From the NCBI RefSeq assembly GCF_938045345.1, contig NZ_CALIMS010000036.1:1-64000 (forward strand): 64,000 nucleotides of DNA. The letters are read 5' to 3'. Shown in pieces: positions 34,927 to 44,501 of this stretch. Source of the stretch: an uncultured Campylobacter sp. (lineage in GTDB: Bacteria > Campylobacterota > Campylobacteria > Campylobacterales > Campylobacteraceae). Made by a program: the position numbers and the translations under genes. Numbering within the stretch: position 1 is the stretch's first letter; each line of letters opens with the position of its first letter. The notes below the pieces were generated by a model, which was not told the DNA's origin, made no database searches, and was given only the letters and a program-made list of their open reading frames with translations.

Positions 34927-37848
34927 TTATGCTCTTTCTAGTCTGCAAAGACCGGCGTTAAATTCCGAAATTTGCGTATTTATGTCAAAGCCGTAGTTGG
35001 TAATCGTATTTGAGCTCTCGCCTCTGATATATGGCTTAGTGCCCTCAGGATAGCGCTCGCTTAGATCCTCGCCCTGGAAAATTCCCGCGAAGTTATACGG
35101 CATAACAATACGATCGGGCGTAACGGCGTGCGAATAGATGCACTTGACTTTGATCTTCGTGCCTTGCGGTGAATGAATCCACATCATCTCGCCATCTTTG
35201 ATACCTTTATCAGCGGCAAGCTTAGGATTTACGTGCGCAAACATCTCCGGAGTAATCGCCGAAAGATACTTGCTCGTGCGCTCTATCATGCCCGCACCGC
35301 TTAAATTTACAAGCCTTAGCGAGCTTACGATAGTAGGGAAGTCCTTGCTCCAATCCTGCTTTTTCTGCTCGGAGATAAATCTAGTAAATACGCGGAAATT
35401 TCGTTTTTGATCCGCAAAGGTCGGATATTTCTCCACTAAATCCCATCTAGGCGAGTGGATCGGTTCGCGATGCTTTGGAATTTGATCCGCAAACTGCCAA
35501 ACCTTCGCTCTGGCTCTTGCGTTTCCGCAAGGACAAATTCCGAACTCTCGGCATTTTTTAGCGATAATGCCACTATAATCTGTGCTCCACGTAGGCCCCA
35601 TCTTGGCTTTCTCTTCCTCACTTAGCGTAATGCCTAAAACCTGCTCGATATTTGCCTTAGTAATCTCTGCGTGTCCGCCTTGAATTTTTGATCCCGGAAG
35701 GGTAATGCTCTCGTCGGCTAGCTGCGAAACGCCGTCGTGCTCTAAGCCAAAGCGGTTTCTAAATCCCATACCGCCGTCGGCATAAGGCTTAGTTACGTCG
35801 TAAAGAATCGGCGTGCCCGGGTGTTGCGTATCCCAGCAAGGCCATGGAAGCCCGTAATATTCGCCCTCGACCTCGCCACCTATGCCGCGCAAAGTATCGG
35901 GATCAAATAGATGCCAATTTTTCTGCTGTCTGCGAAATCTAGCTGCGGTGCGTCCGTTATTTCCAATACTTTGAGTATTGCGTGCGATCTCATCGGTAGC
36001 GTCGTCAGGCCAAACAAAATCGTCTTTAACCTGCTTAAGCTCACCGTCAACGATGCCCATCTTCATGCCGCGAACATATTCGTCGTAAAAGCCGAATTTT
36101 TTCGCGAATAAAAACATTACTTCTTGATCCTCTTTGCTCTCAAATAGCGGCTTAACAATCTGAGTTCTCCACTGACCGCTGCGGTTTGTAGCACTTAGAT
36201 GACCTTCGCTCTCGAACTGCGTAGCTACCGGCAAAACATAAATTCCATCCGGTCTATCGTTTAGAATCGCTACTTCGTTTAAGAACGGCTCGGCGACTAC
36301 CAGCATATCGATCTTGCCTAGCGCTTCTTTAGTCTCGCGAACGTGAGCCATAGAAGTAATTCCTGTGCCTTGCACCCAAAGAACGCGGACATTGCCACTA
36401 CTTAAAACGGGCTCGTTTTTCAAAACGCCCTGCCACCATTTAGATAGCGAAAAGCCCTTTTCGTTGCGCCAGTTTATCACGTCCTGCTCGATGCTCGGAT
36501 CGTAGTGGAAATACTCGGTAAAATTCGTACCAGGCACTTTTTCACCCTGCTTTTCGTGCGGCTGCTTAGTAGAGACGGCAAATCTTTTAATAAACTGCTC
36601 GTAATCTACGCCCCAGCCTTTGCAGAAGTGCTTCCAAGCGTTATCGGCTAGTCCGTAATACGCAGGTAAGCTATCGGAGAGATTGCACATATCAGTAGCG
36701 CCTTGAACATTATCATGGCCTCTAAGGATATTGCAGCCGCCGCCCGGCTTGCCCATATTGCCTAGTATGAGCTGCAAAAGAGCCAAAATTCTAGTATTTG
36801 AGCTACCGATCGAGTGCTGTGTAATGCCTAGAGCCCAGCACAAAGTAGCGGGCTTTGTGGTAGCAAACATCCTAGTAAATTCTATCAGTTCCTCTTCTTT
36901 GCAACCAGTAACATTGGCTACCTCTTTAGGATCCCACTTCTCAGCTTCCGCCTTGATCTCCTCTACAGCGTAGGTTCTGGTTTTTATTAGCTCTTTATCT
37001 TCCCAGCCGTTTTTGAAGATTAGATGCAGCATTCCGTACACAAACGCTATATCAGTTCCCGGACGAATTCTAATATACATATCGGCTTTAGCCGCAGTTC
37101 TAGTAAAATTTGGATCGACGACGACGATTTTCGAGCCGTTTCTATCGCGAGCTTGAAGAGCATGCTTCATAGCCCCCACGGGATTTGCAACCGCAGAATT
37201 CGCACCTATGAAAAGGATCATTTTAGAATTTTTCGCCATATCGCCTACGTGATTTGTCATAGCTCCATAACCCCAAGTATTCGCCACACCGGCGACTGTT
37301 GCGCTATGTCAAATTCTGGCTACGTGGTCGTTGCTGTTCGTACCCCAAAAGGCTGCAAATTTTCTAAAATAATATGCTTGCTCGTTGCAAAATTTAGCCG
37401 AACCCAGAAATACCACACTATCTGGACCGTCCTCTTTGCGGACTTGAAGCATTTTATCGCCGATTTCGTTAACGGCTTGCTCCCAACTTATGCGCTCCCA
37501 CTTGCCGCCAACCTTTTTGAGCGGATATTTAAGACGCATTTTAGATTTGGTTAGATCGATTTGATCGATTCCCTTACAGCAGTGGCTGCCTTGCGAGATC
37601 GGGTGATCTACTGCCATATCTTGGCGAATCCAGGTATTGGTGCTCTCATCCACTTGAGCCTCGATACCGCAGCCTACGGAACAGATCGAACATATCGTTC
37701 GCTTCATAACGGAACCTGGAAATGGGTTTTTGATCTCTTGCTCAGTAGCGGCTCTTAGCGTATTATTTTCGCCAAATGCAGCTACGCTGCTCGCTCCTAA
37801 AGCGGCGAGTTTCAAAAACGATCTCCTTCCGATTGCATTCTCACTCAT
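34927..37848 (-). CDS. fdhA: selenocysteine-containing formate dehydrogenase catalytic subunit (TGA 37309-37311 = Sec)
   Basis: Read through the in-frame TGA at 37309-37311, this is one 973-residue molybdo- or tungstoprotein with Sec at residue 180. It oxidises formate in the periplasm. A Tat signal (RRSFLKL, residues 8-14) is followed by the [4Fe-4S] motif CSICSVGC near residue 50. Around the Sec the classical ARI-U-HSATVAG motif is seen, then ANTWGYGAMTNH and GANSAVANPVGAM (molybdopterin guanine dinucleotide binding). A SECIS-like hairpin lies 13 bases after TGA. fdhB follows after 10 bases; the small Tat protein gene precedes it by 10 bases. Confidence 0.96.
37281..37295 (-). promoter_or_regulatory. 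SECIS hairpin of fdhA
   Basis: On the minus strand TCGCC-GGTGT-GGCGA forms a perfect 5-bp stem with a GGTGT loop beginning 18 bases after the TGA. The E. coli fdhF SECIS has a GGTCT loop at the same distance, so this is the expected SelB-binding element. Confidence 0.85.
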
Positions 37849-37858
37849 GAAAATTCTC

Positions 37859-38056
37859 CTAGTAAGCTACTTTATAGTATTTTTTCCACGCTTCACTCTC
37901 CCAGTAAAGCACCTCTTTTTTCGGTGATTTGCCACGAACGGTATCGCCATAGTCCTGCTCATTTTTTGCTAGAGCCTGAGATGCAGCAATGCCCACAGCG
38001 CCTACTGCGCCGATTTTTAGAGATTTTTTAAGAAAATCCCTGCGTTTGTTCTCCAT
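37859..38056 (-). CDS. small Tat-signal protein of the formate dehydrogenase operon
   Basis: A 65-residue protein with a twin-arginine signal (KRRDFLKKSLKIGAVGAVG) and a short mature tail (NEQDYGDTVRGKSPKKEVLYWESEAWKKYYK). Small Tat proteins of this kind lie directly before fdhA in epsilonproteobacteria (compare Cj1513c) and are thought to be an extra subunit or export partner. The ATG has AAAGGAAAACC upstream. It ends 10 bases before the fdhA start, so the two are co-transcribed from the promoter at about 38131. Confidence 0.85.
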   Translation of the reverse strand: MENKRRDFLKKSLKIGAVGAVGIAASQALAKNEQDYGDTVRGKSPKKEVLYWESEAWKKYYKVAY

Positions 38057-38098
38057 GGTTTTCCTTTGTGAAGAAATCGCTTTAAATCTTTTATTGTA

Positions 38099-38136
38099 GT
38101 AACGCCTGTTACAGGATTTAAGTCTAATGAATTATA
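38099..38136 (-). promoter_or_regulatory. promoter and palindrome before the fdh structural genes
   Basis: On the minus strand TATAAT (38131-38136) is a good -10 box, with a weak -35 about 17 bases upstream. About 15-30 bases downstream lies a palindrome, CCTGTAACAGG (38105-38115), that also forms GTAAC-N4-GTTAC (38099-38112). It could be a binding site for a regulator of the fdhA operon; no regulator is identified. Confidence 0.55.
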
Positions 38137-38308
38137 ACGAAAAGGCAGTGAGATGGAAATTAAATTTTAAGTTACTTTTTAAATTTTATTTAAAATTCAA
38201 AATATAAAGTTCTAACTAAAAAACTACTCGCAAAACTCGAGTTTGCGAGTTTAAAATTTAACCGAAATTCTGCTTTCGCGTTAAGATTTCCGTTAAAAAT
38301 TTTATTTA

Positions 38309-39178
38309 TCAATCCAGATCAAAAATATCTTCCGGATTGGTAAATTTATTTTGATAGCCGCCTTTTTTGATCGCTTCTTTAACGACGCTGCGATCTTTCT
38401 TTTGCGGAGCGGCAAGCGCTAAAAGAGAGCGCTCAAGCGCAAAAAAGCTTCTCATTAGTGCGCCTAATGATTTGAAAAAATCCGCCCGCACATGCCCGCA
38501 CAAAAGCTCGCTAAACTCATCCACAAAGCTGTCGGTGACATTCGTAAAAAGCTCTAACGCCAGCGCTTCGCCGTCTTGCGCGCCGACGAAATTTTTAGCG
38601 TATTGCGCGCTCGCAGTATTTTTACCATCCTGCGGGCCTGTAAAATTTTTACTGCCATGCGAATCTACAGAATTTTTTCCGTCTTGCGCCGTTAAGCTCA
38701 CGCTATTTGTGGAATTTTGCTCGTTTGTCACAGAATTTTGTCCGTTTAAAACCGCGCTGTGTTTTGCAGCTGCGTCGCGAAGCAGAGTCGAATGCAGGTA
38801 AAAAATAAATCCCACATAGTCCTCGCACTCTTTGCAAAGCTCCATATTGCGGCGAAATTTACTCTTTTTTAGCACGTCGATTACCGCGACACGCATACGC
38901 CCATCGTCGCGTCCCTCGTCGTAGAAGCTCGCACTCATCGGCACGTTGGCGTATGAAAAATCAAAAAGCACGGAATTTTGCTCGCTTTTAAACGCTGCAA
39001 AATCGAATTTCGCCAAATTTTGAAATTCCGCCTCATCGCTAGACACGATGGGCGAGCTACGTAAAAACTCCAGCTGCTCCTTCCAGCGCTTAAATTTCGC
39101 ATCCGTTTCATAGAAAAAAAACGGAATTGCAAAAAATTCATAGTAGTAGCTTCTTGCTTTGATTAAATTTGCATCCAT
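38309..39178 (-). CDS. TorD-family chaperone for formate dehydrogenase, with low-complexity insert
   Basis: A 289-residue cytoplasmic protein. The N-terminus (KARSYYYEFFAIPFFFYE) and middle (CKECEDYVGFIFYLHSTLLRDA, then FVDEFSELLCGHVRADFFKSLGALMRSFFALERSLL) follow the all-helical TorD/DmsD pattern of chaperones that hold Tat-exported molybdoenzymes until cofactor is loaded. C. jejuni has such a gene (Cj1514c) next to fdhA. About 70 residues (130-200) are an insertion rich in Asn, Gln, Ser, Gly and Asp with recurring KNF/KNS words encoded by AATT-type DNA words. TAATG coupling with the Fe-S gene upstream. Confidence 0.85.
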   Translation of the reverse strand: MDANLIKARSYYYEFFAIPFFFYETDAKFKRWKEQLEFLRSSPIVSSDEAEFQNLAKFDFAAFKSEQNSVLFDFSYANVPMSASFYDEGRDDGRMRVAVIDVLKKSKFRRNMELCKECEDYVGFIFYLHSTLLRDAAAKHSAVLNGQNSVTNEQNSTNSVSLTAQDGKNSVDSHGSKNFTGPQDGKNTASAQYAKNFVGAQDGEALALELFTNVTDSFVDEFSELLCGHVRADFFKSLGALMRSFFALERSLLALAAPQKKDRSVVKEAIKKGGYQNKFTNPEDIFDLD

Positions 39179-40860
39179 TACATTGCCTCTTTTCTAGCAT
39201 CTTCTATCTGCTTTTTTATCATTATTTTCGCCTTGCAATCGCCGCAGCAAAAAAGAGTCTTCATCTTTTCAGGCTCGTTTGCAAAATGCGCACCCATCAT
39301 ATCCGCGATCTTCATCACGGCTTTGCTCGTCGCAAATTCCTTACCGCATTCAATGCACTTAAAAAGCTCATCTTTAGCTAGCATTTTGTAATTAAAAAAT
39401 CCCGGCTCAAGCTCCACGCCGCAAGGCTTAAGCTCGATCGTATCCTTTTCAGCGCAGCTTAGCACGCAGTAGTTGCACGTCGTGCAAAGCGAGGCGTTAA
39501 ATTTAATCGAATTGTCGCTGTTGTCGGCATACAGCGCGCCGGTATTACAGGCACCCACGCAGCTAAGACAGAGCGTGCAACTCGATTCGTTTATGCTAAC
39601 CTCGCCGAATCTCAGCCGCTCGCCGCTCTTTACAGTGCCGAAGCTGCCCTCGCCAACCATTGCGCTTACGCGTTTGGAAAAAATTTCTTTCTTGCTAAGG
39701 CCCTGCTCGTTTATCGAAAGCCTCCACGGCTGCGCGCTTTGCGCCTGCTTTAGCGCCTCTTGTAGCTCGATTAAATTTCGCGCTAAAAATACTGCGTCCT
39801 TGCCGTAGATCGCGCGCGAAATTCCATTGATAAGCTCCGCCGCCTCGCGCGTGCCCTCGCCCGCGTCCGCGCCGTAAACGATCACGCTCGAGCCGCTTTC
39901 CTGCATAGCGCTTAGCAAATTTACCTCATCTATTTGCTTGCTTCCAAAAATTCCAAACGGCAGCACGCCGCACGGAAGCTGCACTGCAGGTGCGGATGCG
40001 GTTTCGCTCTCTGCGATGAGAAGCGGAATTTTGCCTGCATAGAGCTTTGCGATCTCGCCAAATACGCTTTGGGGCAGCTTGGCAAATTTCAGCGCGCCGC
40101 TAGGGCAGACGCTTACGCACGCGCCGCAACCGATGCAGTCGATATATGAAAATACTAACTCGCGCTTTTCGTCGTTTTTCAAAATCGCCACTGTAGGGCA
40201 AACCTCCGCGCATGGCGCTCGCAGCTCATTTCGCCTACCTTGATACTGGCAAATCGCAGGATCAAAGATCGTGGAATTCTTATAATGATAAACCGGGCTT
40301 TTGGAATTTAAAATTTCTAAAATTTCATCGTCTTTTAGCCCCGAGATCTCGTAGCAGCCGCTTTGTCGTAGCTGATAGGGCGCTGCGCCGCTAATCAAGA
40401 AAAAATCAGCCTCGGTCTCAACCTCATCCCGCTCGCTTAAAATCGTAACCGCAAGATCACCAATCTCGCCGTAGACAAACTTAATCTCGGCCCTGCTTAA
40501 CGCGATCACCTTAAATCCGTGCTGCCTAAGTAGCCCCACAAGCCCCTCTCGCGGCTCATCACAGGCGAGAATTACGTTTTTGCCGACGGGCTTTTGATAG
40601 TCGCTATCTAGGGCACCGTCAAAGGCGATATCTTTGGCGCGATACAAAATATCTACGTTTTTAGCGATTTGTAGCGGCTCATCTGCGGAATTTTCTATAT
40701 AAAAATTTATCTCGGGCGCATAAATTTGTGCTTTTAATTTCAGCGAATTCGCAACGATAAATTCCTCATTTTTCGTCTCCTCTTCATCGCCGCAAATTTC
40801 GATATCGTCGCTTAAGACGACATCCTTTAGCCCCGCGGCGTAAAATCCATGTTCTTTCAT
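39178..40860 (-). CDS. multi-cluster 4Fe-4S ferredoxin protein of the formate dehydrogenase locus
   Basis: A 560-residue protein with no signal peptide. It has a central region resembling HdrA/DUF362-type Fe-S proteins: CAEVCPTVAILKN and CIGCGACVSVCPSGALKF (about 215-260), CTLCLSCVGACNTGALY and CTTCNYCVLSCAEKDTIEL (about 430-480), and a C-terminal pair of C-x2-C motifs (KCIECGKEF, FCCGDCKAK). Genes of this type start the fdh locus in many epsilonproteobacteria. The role may be electron transfer or maturation. It is coupled to the TorD-like gene by a TAATG overlap and is divergent from selA. Confidence 0.85.
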   Translation of the reverse strand: MKEHGFYAAGLKDVVLSDDIEICGDEEETKNEEFIVANSLKLKAQIYAPEINFYIENSADEPLQIAKNVDILYRAKDIAFDGALDSDYQKPVGKNVILACDEPREGLVGLLRQHGFKVIALSRAEIKFVYGEIGDLAVTILSERDEVETEADFFLISGAAPYQLRQSGCYEISGLKDDEILEILNSKSPVYHYKNSTIFDPAICQYQGRRNELRAPCAEVCPTVAILKNDEKRELVFSYIDCIGCGACVSVCPSGALKFAKLPQSVFGEIAKLYAGKIPLLIAESETASAPAVQLPCGVLPFGIFGSKQIDEVNLLSAMQESGSSVIVYGADAGEGTREAAELINGISRAIYGKDAVFLARNLIELQEALKQAQSAQPWRLSINEQGLSKKEIFSKRVSAMVGEGSFGTVKSGERLRFGEVSINESSCTLCLSCVGACNTGALYADNSDNSIKFNASLCTTCNYCVLSCAEKDTIELKPCGVELEPGFFNYKMLAKDELFKCIECGKEFATSKAVMKIADMMGAHFANEPEKMKTLFCCGDCKAKIMIKKQIEDARKEAM

Positions 40861-41026
40861 AATCTATCCTAAATTGATAATTAGGTGGGTTTTACTCTTA
40901 TTTTCTAAACAGCTTTTAAATTCTGCACTTAAAGTAAATCAAATTTAAATTAATAATTTTATAGATAAAGCAAAATCAAAGCTTTAAATGATAAAATCGC
41001 CTAAATTTTAAGGCATCGGGGTCGCA

Positions 41027-42637
41027 ATGCAACGAATCAAACTACCAAAAATCGACAAAATCGCAAACGCGCAGGAGTTTCAAAACTGCCTCCGCCCGCA
41101 AATCATCAAAATCGCGCAAGAGCTCATCGGGCAGGAGCGCGAAAAGGCGCTGCAAGGAGGCGAACTCGCAAACGAAAGCGAGATCATCGCGCGCATCAAA
41201 TCGCGCTACGAAAAATTTCAAAATCTAAGCCTCAAACCGCTCATTAACGCAACCGGCGTCGTGCTGCACACAAACCTCGGCCGCAGCGTCATCAGCGCAG
41301 AAATTTTAGCCCGCGCGCAAAAGATCATCACCTCATATTCAAATTTAGAATACGATCTATCAAAGGGCGCGCGCGGCAATAGATACGACTACATAGCGCT
41401 TTTGTGTAGCGAGCTCTTCGGTGCGCAGGACGCGCTCGTAGTCAATAATAACGCTGCGGCGGTATTTTTGGTGCTAAATACCTTCGCGCGCGGACGCGAA
41501 GTCGTGGTAAGCCGCGGCGAACTAGTCGAGATCGGAGGGAGTTTTCGGGTAAGCGAAGTGATGGCAAACTCAGGCGCAAAGCTCGTAGAAATCGGCACTA
41601 CGAACAAAACCAAGCCGGACGATTACGAGGAAGCGATCAATGAAAACACGGCGATCTTGATGAAGGTGCACCGCTCAAATTTTAAAATTTCGGGCTTCAG
41701 CTCGAGTGTAAGCGCTGCGGAAGTGGCGGCTCTCGCACGTCGCGCCTCGCAGGCAAAGAGAGAATTTTTAGCGCTTAGAGCGGCGAATTTTAAAAATTTA
41801 GCAGATCTTTGCGGTGGTTCTTCGGATTCGGCGGGCGAAATTCTAAATTCCGTGCCGAACGGTTTAGGCTTAGCGGCAGGCTCTGCAAATTCTTTAAATT
41901 TAAAAAGCGGCGAGCCGTCCGTAAATAGCGAGCGTTTTTATGAAGGCGGCACGGGCGAAATTCTGGGTGAAATTTCTAAAATTTGCCCCACAAAATTTAG
42001 CATGAAAAAAGAGGAAAGCTTTAACGAGATCATCGATTATTACGATCTTGGAAGCGGCTACGCGAGCGAGCTGGGATTTGAGCTCGGCAAAAGCGAGCCC
42101 TCTATTTTTGAGCTTTTAAAAAGCGGCGTACGGCTGCTTAGCTTCAGCGGCGACAAGCTTTTCGGCTCTGTGCAGTGCGGCATCATCCTAGGAGATCGGC
42201 AGCTTATCGCGCGCCTGCGCAAAAACCAGCTACTGCGAATGCTGCGCGTGGATAAGATCACGCTAAGCCTGCTTGCCGAGACGATCAAGGCGTATATAAA
42301 TAAAGAATTTCACCTCATCACGACGATAGATCAGATCCATCTGAGCCTGGACGAGCTGCGTGAGCGAGCGGAGCTAGTGCAATCGCGCATCGGCGTAAAA
42401 TCGCAGATCGTGCCTACTACCACCTTTGTAGGCGGCGGTACGATGCCCGGCGCCTCCTATCCTAGCGTCGCGCTTGCGATACTTGACGGGGCAGACCCGC
42501 AGAGCACGCAGGCAAAATTTCGCGCTGCGGGCATAATCGGGCGGATCGAGGATGATAAATTTTTGCTCGATTTCAGATCGATTTTAAAAAGCGACTTGCA
42601 AGATTTAATAAAAAAGATCGGAGAAATTTATGAATAG
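41027..42637 (+). CDS. selA: selenocysteine synthase SelA with an internal low-complexity insert
   Basis: A 536-residue PLP enzyme that converts seryl-tRNA(Sec) to selenocysteinyl-tRNA(Sec) using selenophosphate. Motifs: INATGVVLHTNLGRS, NNNAAAVFLVLNTFA, MKVHRSNFKISGFS, the PLP-Lys in LLSFSGDKLFGSVQCGII and the C-terminal VGGGTMPG. Campylobacter SelA is about 440 residues; here some 85-95 extra residues (about 240-335, between the ALARRAS helix and IIDYYDLGSG) have a Ser/Asn/Gly-rich composition. The insert is in frame and the flanking core is intact, so the enzyme is probably active. It overlaps selB by 8 bases. Confidence 0.95.
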   Translation: MQRIKLPKIDKIANAQEFQNCLRPQIIKIAQELIGQEREKALQGGELANESEIIARIKSRYEKFQNLSLKPLINATGVVLHTNLGRSVISAEILARAQKIITSYSNLEYDLSKGARGNRYDYIALLCSELFGAQDALVVNNNAAAVFLVLNTFARGREVVVSRGELVEIGGSFRVSEVMANSGAKLVEIGTTNKTKPDDYEEAINENTAILMKVHRSNFKISGFSSSVSAAEVAALARRASQAKREFLALRAANFKNLADLCGGSSDSAGEILNSVPNGLGLAAGSANSLNLKSGEPSVNSERFYEGGTGEILGEISKICPTKFSMKKEESFNEIIDYYDLGSGYASELGFELGKSEPSIFELLKSGVRLLSFSGDKLFGSVQCGIILGDRQLIARLRKNQLLRMLRVDKITLSLLAETIKAYINKEFHLITTIDQIHLSLDELRERAELVQSRIGVKSQIVPTTTFVGGGTMPGASYPSVALAILDGADPQSTQAKFRAAGIIGRIEDDKFLLDFRSILKSDLQDLIKKIGEIYE

Positions 42638-44450
42638 CGTAATCATCGGCACCGCAGGCCATATCGATCACGGAAAGACCGCGTTAATCAAGGCGCTAAA
42701 CGGCTTTGAGGGAGACCGGATGCCGAGCGAAAAGCAGCGTGGCATCACGATCGATCTTAGCTTTTCCCATCTGCGCTCGGGGGATACCAATGTTGCTTTC
42801 ATCGATGTTCCTGGGCATGAAAATCTAGTAAAGACGATGATTAGCGGCGCGTATGCCTTCGACGCTGCGATGCTGGTAGTCGCTGCGGACGACGGGCTGA
42901 TGCCACAAAGCAAAGAGCATATTCAAATTTTATCGCTGCTTGGGGTAAAAAGCGTGATCTTGTGTATCAGCAAGTGCGATCTGGTGGGCGACGCGCGCAA
43001 GGCAGAGGTCGCGGCGCAGTGCAAGGAATACATCAGTAAATTTAAGGATTTGCAAATTTTAAATACCTTTTTTATCAGCATAAAAGATCCCGCAAGCATC
43101 GCCGAGCTGAAAAACTATCTCTTTAATATCAAGCCCGCGCAGCGCCAAGGAGGCGGCGTGGTGCACTACTACATCGACCGCGTCTTTTCGCTTAAGGGGC
43201 TCGGCACCATCGTAACGGGCAGCCTCATTAACGGCGCGATTTCAAAGGGCGAAAAGCTTTATAACTGCGATCTGGGTAAAATTTTTAACGTCAAAAGCGT
43301 GCAGATCCACGACGAGGATACGCCGCTAGCGCAGGCTCCAAACCGCGTCGCGCTAAGTCTGGACGCCAAAACGAGCGAGCTGCAAAAGGGGCAAATTTTA
43401 ACTAAAAAAGGCTTTTTCCGCGGCTTTAATGAAGCGGACTGCACCTTTAGCGGCGAAATTTCGCATAATCAAGACGTGCTGTTTTGCGTCGGAAGTAAGC
43501 AAAGCGCGGCAAAAGCGCTCATTTTAAAAGAACTTCCTAGCGGCGAGAAGCTCGTGAGCTTTAAATTTGACAAAAAGATGTTTTTGAAATTCGGCGAGCC
43601 CTTCGTCTGCTTGTCAAACTCGCGCGTAATCGGCGGCGGACGCGTGCTAAACGCCGTAGTCGAGCCGCTAAAAAAGCAGAGCAAAGCCGTGCTTCTCACC
43701 GCGCTTTTGAAGCGAAATTTCACCGAAGCGTTTAAAATTTTAAGCCTCTTTCACAAGCATGGATTCGGGCTATTTTCGGCGTATCAGCGCTTCGGAATGG
43801 AGTACGACGAAGCGATAAAGATCGCGCGCGGCATAGAAGGGACGTATTTTGACGAAGCAAATTTATGCGTTTACGATCTAAGCGCGATCGAGGACGTAAA
43901 AAGCCTCATAAAATTTATCGTCTCAAAAAACGACTACGCGATCTTCTCGCCAGCCTCGATCGCCCTAAAACTCTCATGGGCTAGCGAAGATCTCGCCGCG
44001 CGCGCGCTTAGCGAGCTTGAGCGGGGCGGCATCGTCTCCAAAAAGGGCGGAGTTTACGTAAAATCTGGAGTGGATTTTGACGCGCTCAAACAGAGTCTGG
44101 AGAGTAAAATTTTTGATCTCATCAAAAAGGGCGGCATAGCGCCTCTCGCGCCCTATAACGTATATGACGAGCTGGAGATCGACCGCAGTAGCGGCGATGA
44201 CGCGCTAAAGAAGCTGACCTACGCCAAAAAAGTCGTCCGTCTCGCGCACAATCTCTTCGTCGAGGCTGAAAATTTGGCCCTAGCGATCAAACGCCTCTAC
44301 GCAATCATCGAAAAAGATGGCTTCGTAAACGTCACTAACGCCAAAGAGGAGCTTGGGCTTAGCAGGAAATTCGTCATCTGCTATCTCGAGTACCTAGATA
44401 AAATGGGGAATATCGTGACGATTGATAATAAGCGCTATTTGAAAAAGTAA
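42630..44450 (+). CDS. selB: selenocysteine-specific elongation factor SelB
   Basis: A 606-residue GTPase that brings Sec-tRNA to UGA codons by binding both tRNA and the SECIS hairpin. G motifs: GHIDHGKTALIKALNG (8-23), DVPGHE (about 58-63) and SKCD; then EF-Tu-like domains II-III. Four winged-helix domains follow (about 360-606), the last of which reads the hairpin. The start ATG overlaps selA. Full length. The two SECIS-like hairpins in this window, in fdhA and the SelW-like gene, are its likely targets. Confidence 0.96.
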   Translation: MNSVIIGTAGHIDHGKTALIKALNGFEGDRMPSEKQRGITIDLSFSHLRSGDTNVAFIDVPGHENLVKTMISGAYAFDAAMLVVAADDGLMPQSKEHIQILSLLGVKSVILCISKCDLVGDARKAEVAAQCKEYISKFKDLQILNTFFISIKDPASIAELKNYLFNIKPAQRQGGGVVHYYIDRVFSLKGLGTIVTGSLINGAISKGEKLYNCDLGKIFNVKSVQIHDEDTPLAQAPNRVALSLDAKTSELQKGQILTKKGFFRGFNEADCTFSGEISHNQDVLFCVGSKQSAAKALILKELPSGEKLVSFKFDKKMFLKFGEPFVCLSNSRVIGGGRVLNAVVEPLKKQSKAVLLTALLKRNFTEAFKILSLFHKHGFGLFSAYQRFGMEYDEAIKIARGIEGTYFDEANLCVYDLSAIEDVKSLIKFIVSKNDYAIFSPASIALKLSWASEDLAARALSELERGGIVSKKGGVYVKSGVDFDALKQSLESKIFDLIKKGGIAPLAPYNVYDELEIDRSSGDDALKKLTYAKKVVRLAHNLFVEAENLALAIKRLYAIIEKDGFVNVTNAKEELGLSRKFVICYLEYLDKMGNIVTIDNKRYLKK

Positions 44451-44501
44451 AAATTTAAAATTTTGCACTACAATGCGCGGAATTTTTTGCAAAGGAAAAA
44501 A

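Noticed and set aside
34927..37287. Separate 786-residue molybdopterin oxidoreductase gene
   Set aside because: It is the part of fdhA after the Sec TGA; the motif, hairpin and open frame across the TGA show a single gene.
40861..41026. selC (tRNA-Sec) in the divergent region before selA
   Set aside because: No cloverleaf with a TCA anticodon or long variable arm can be drawn here or just after selB.
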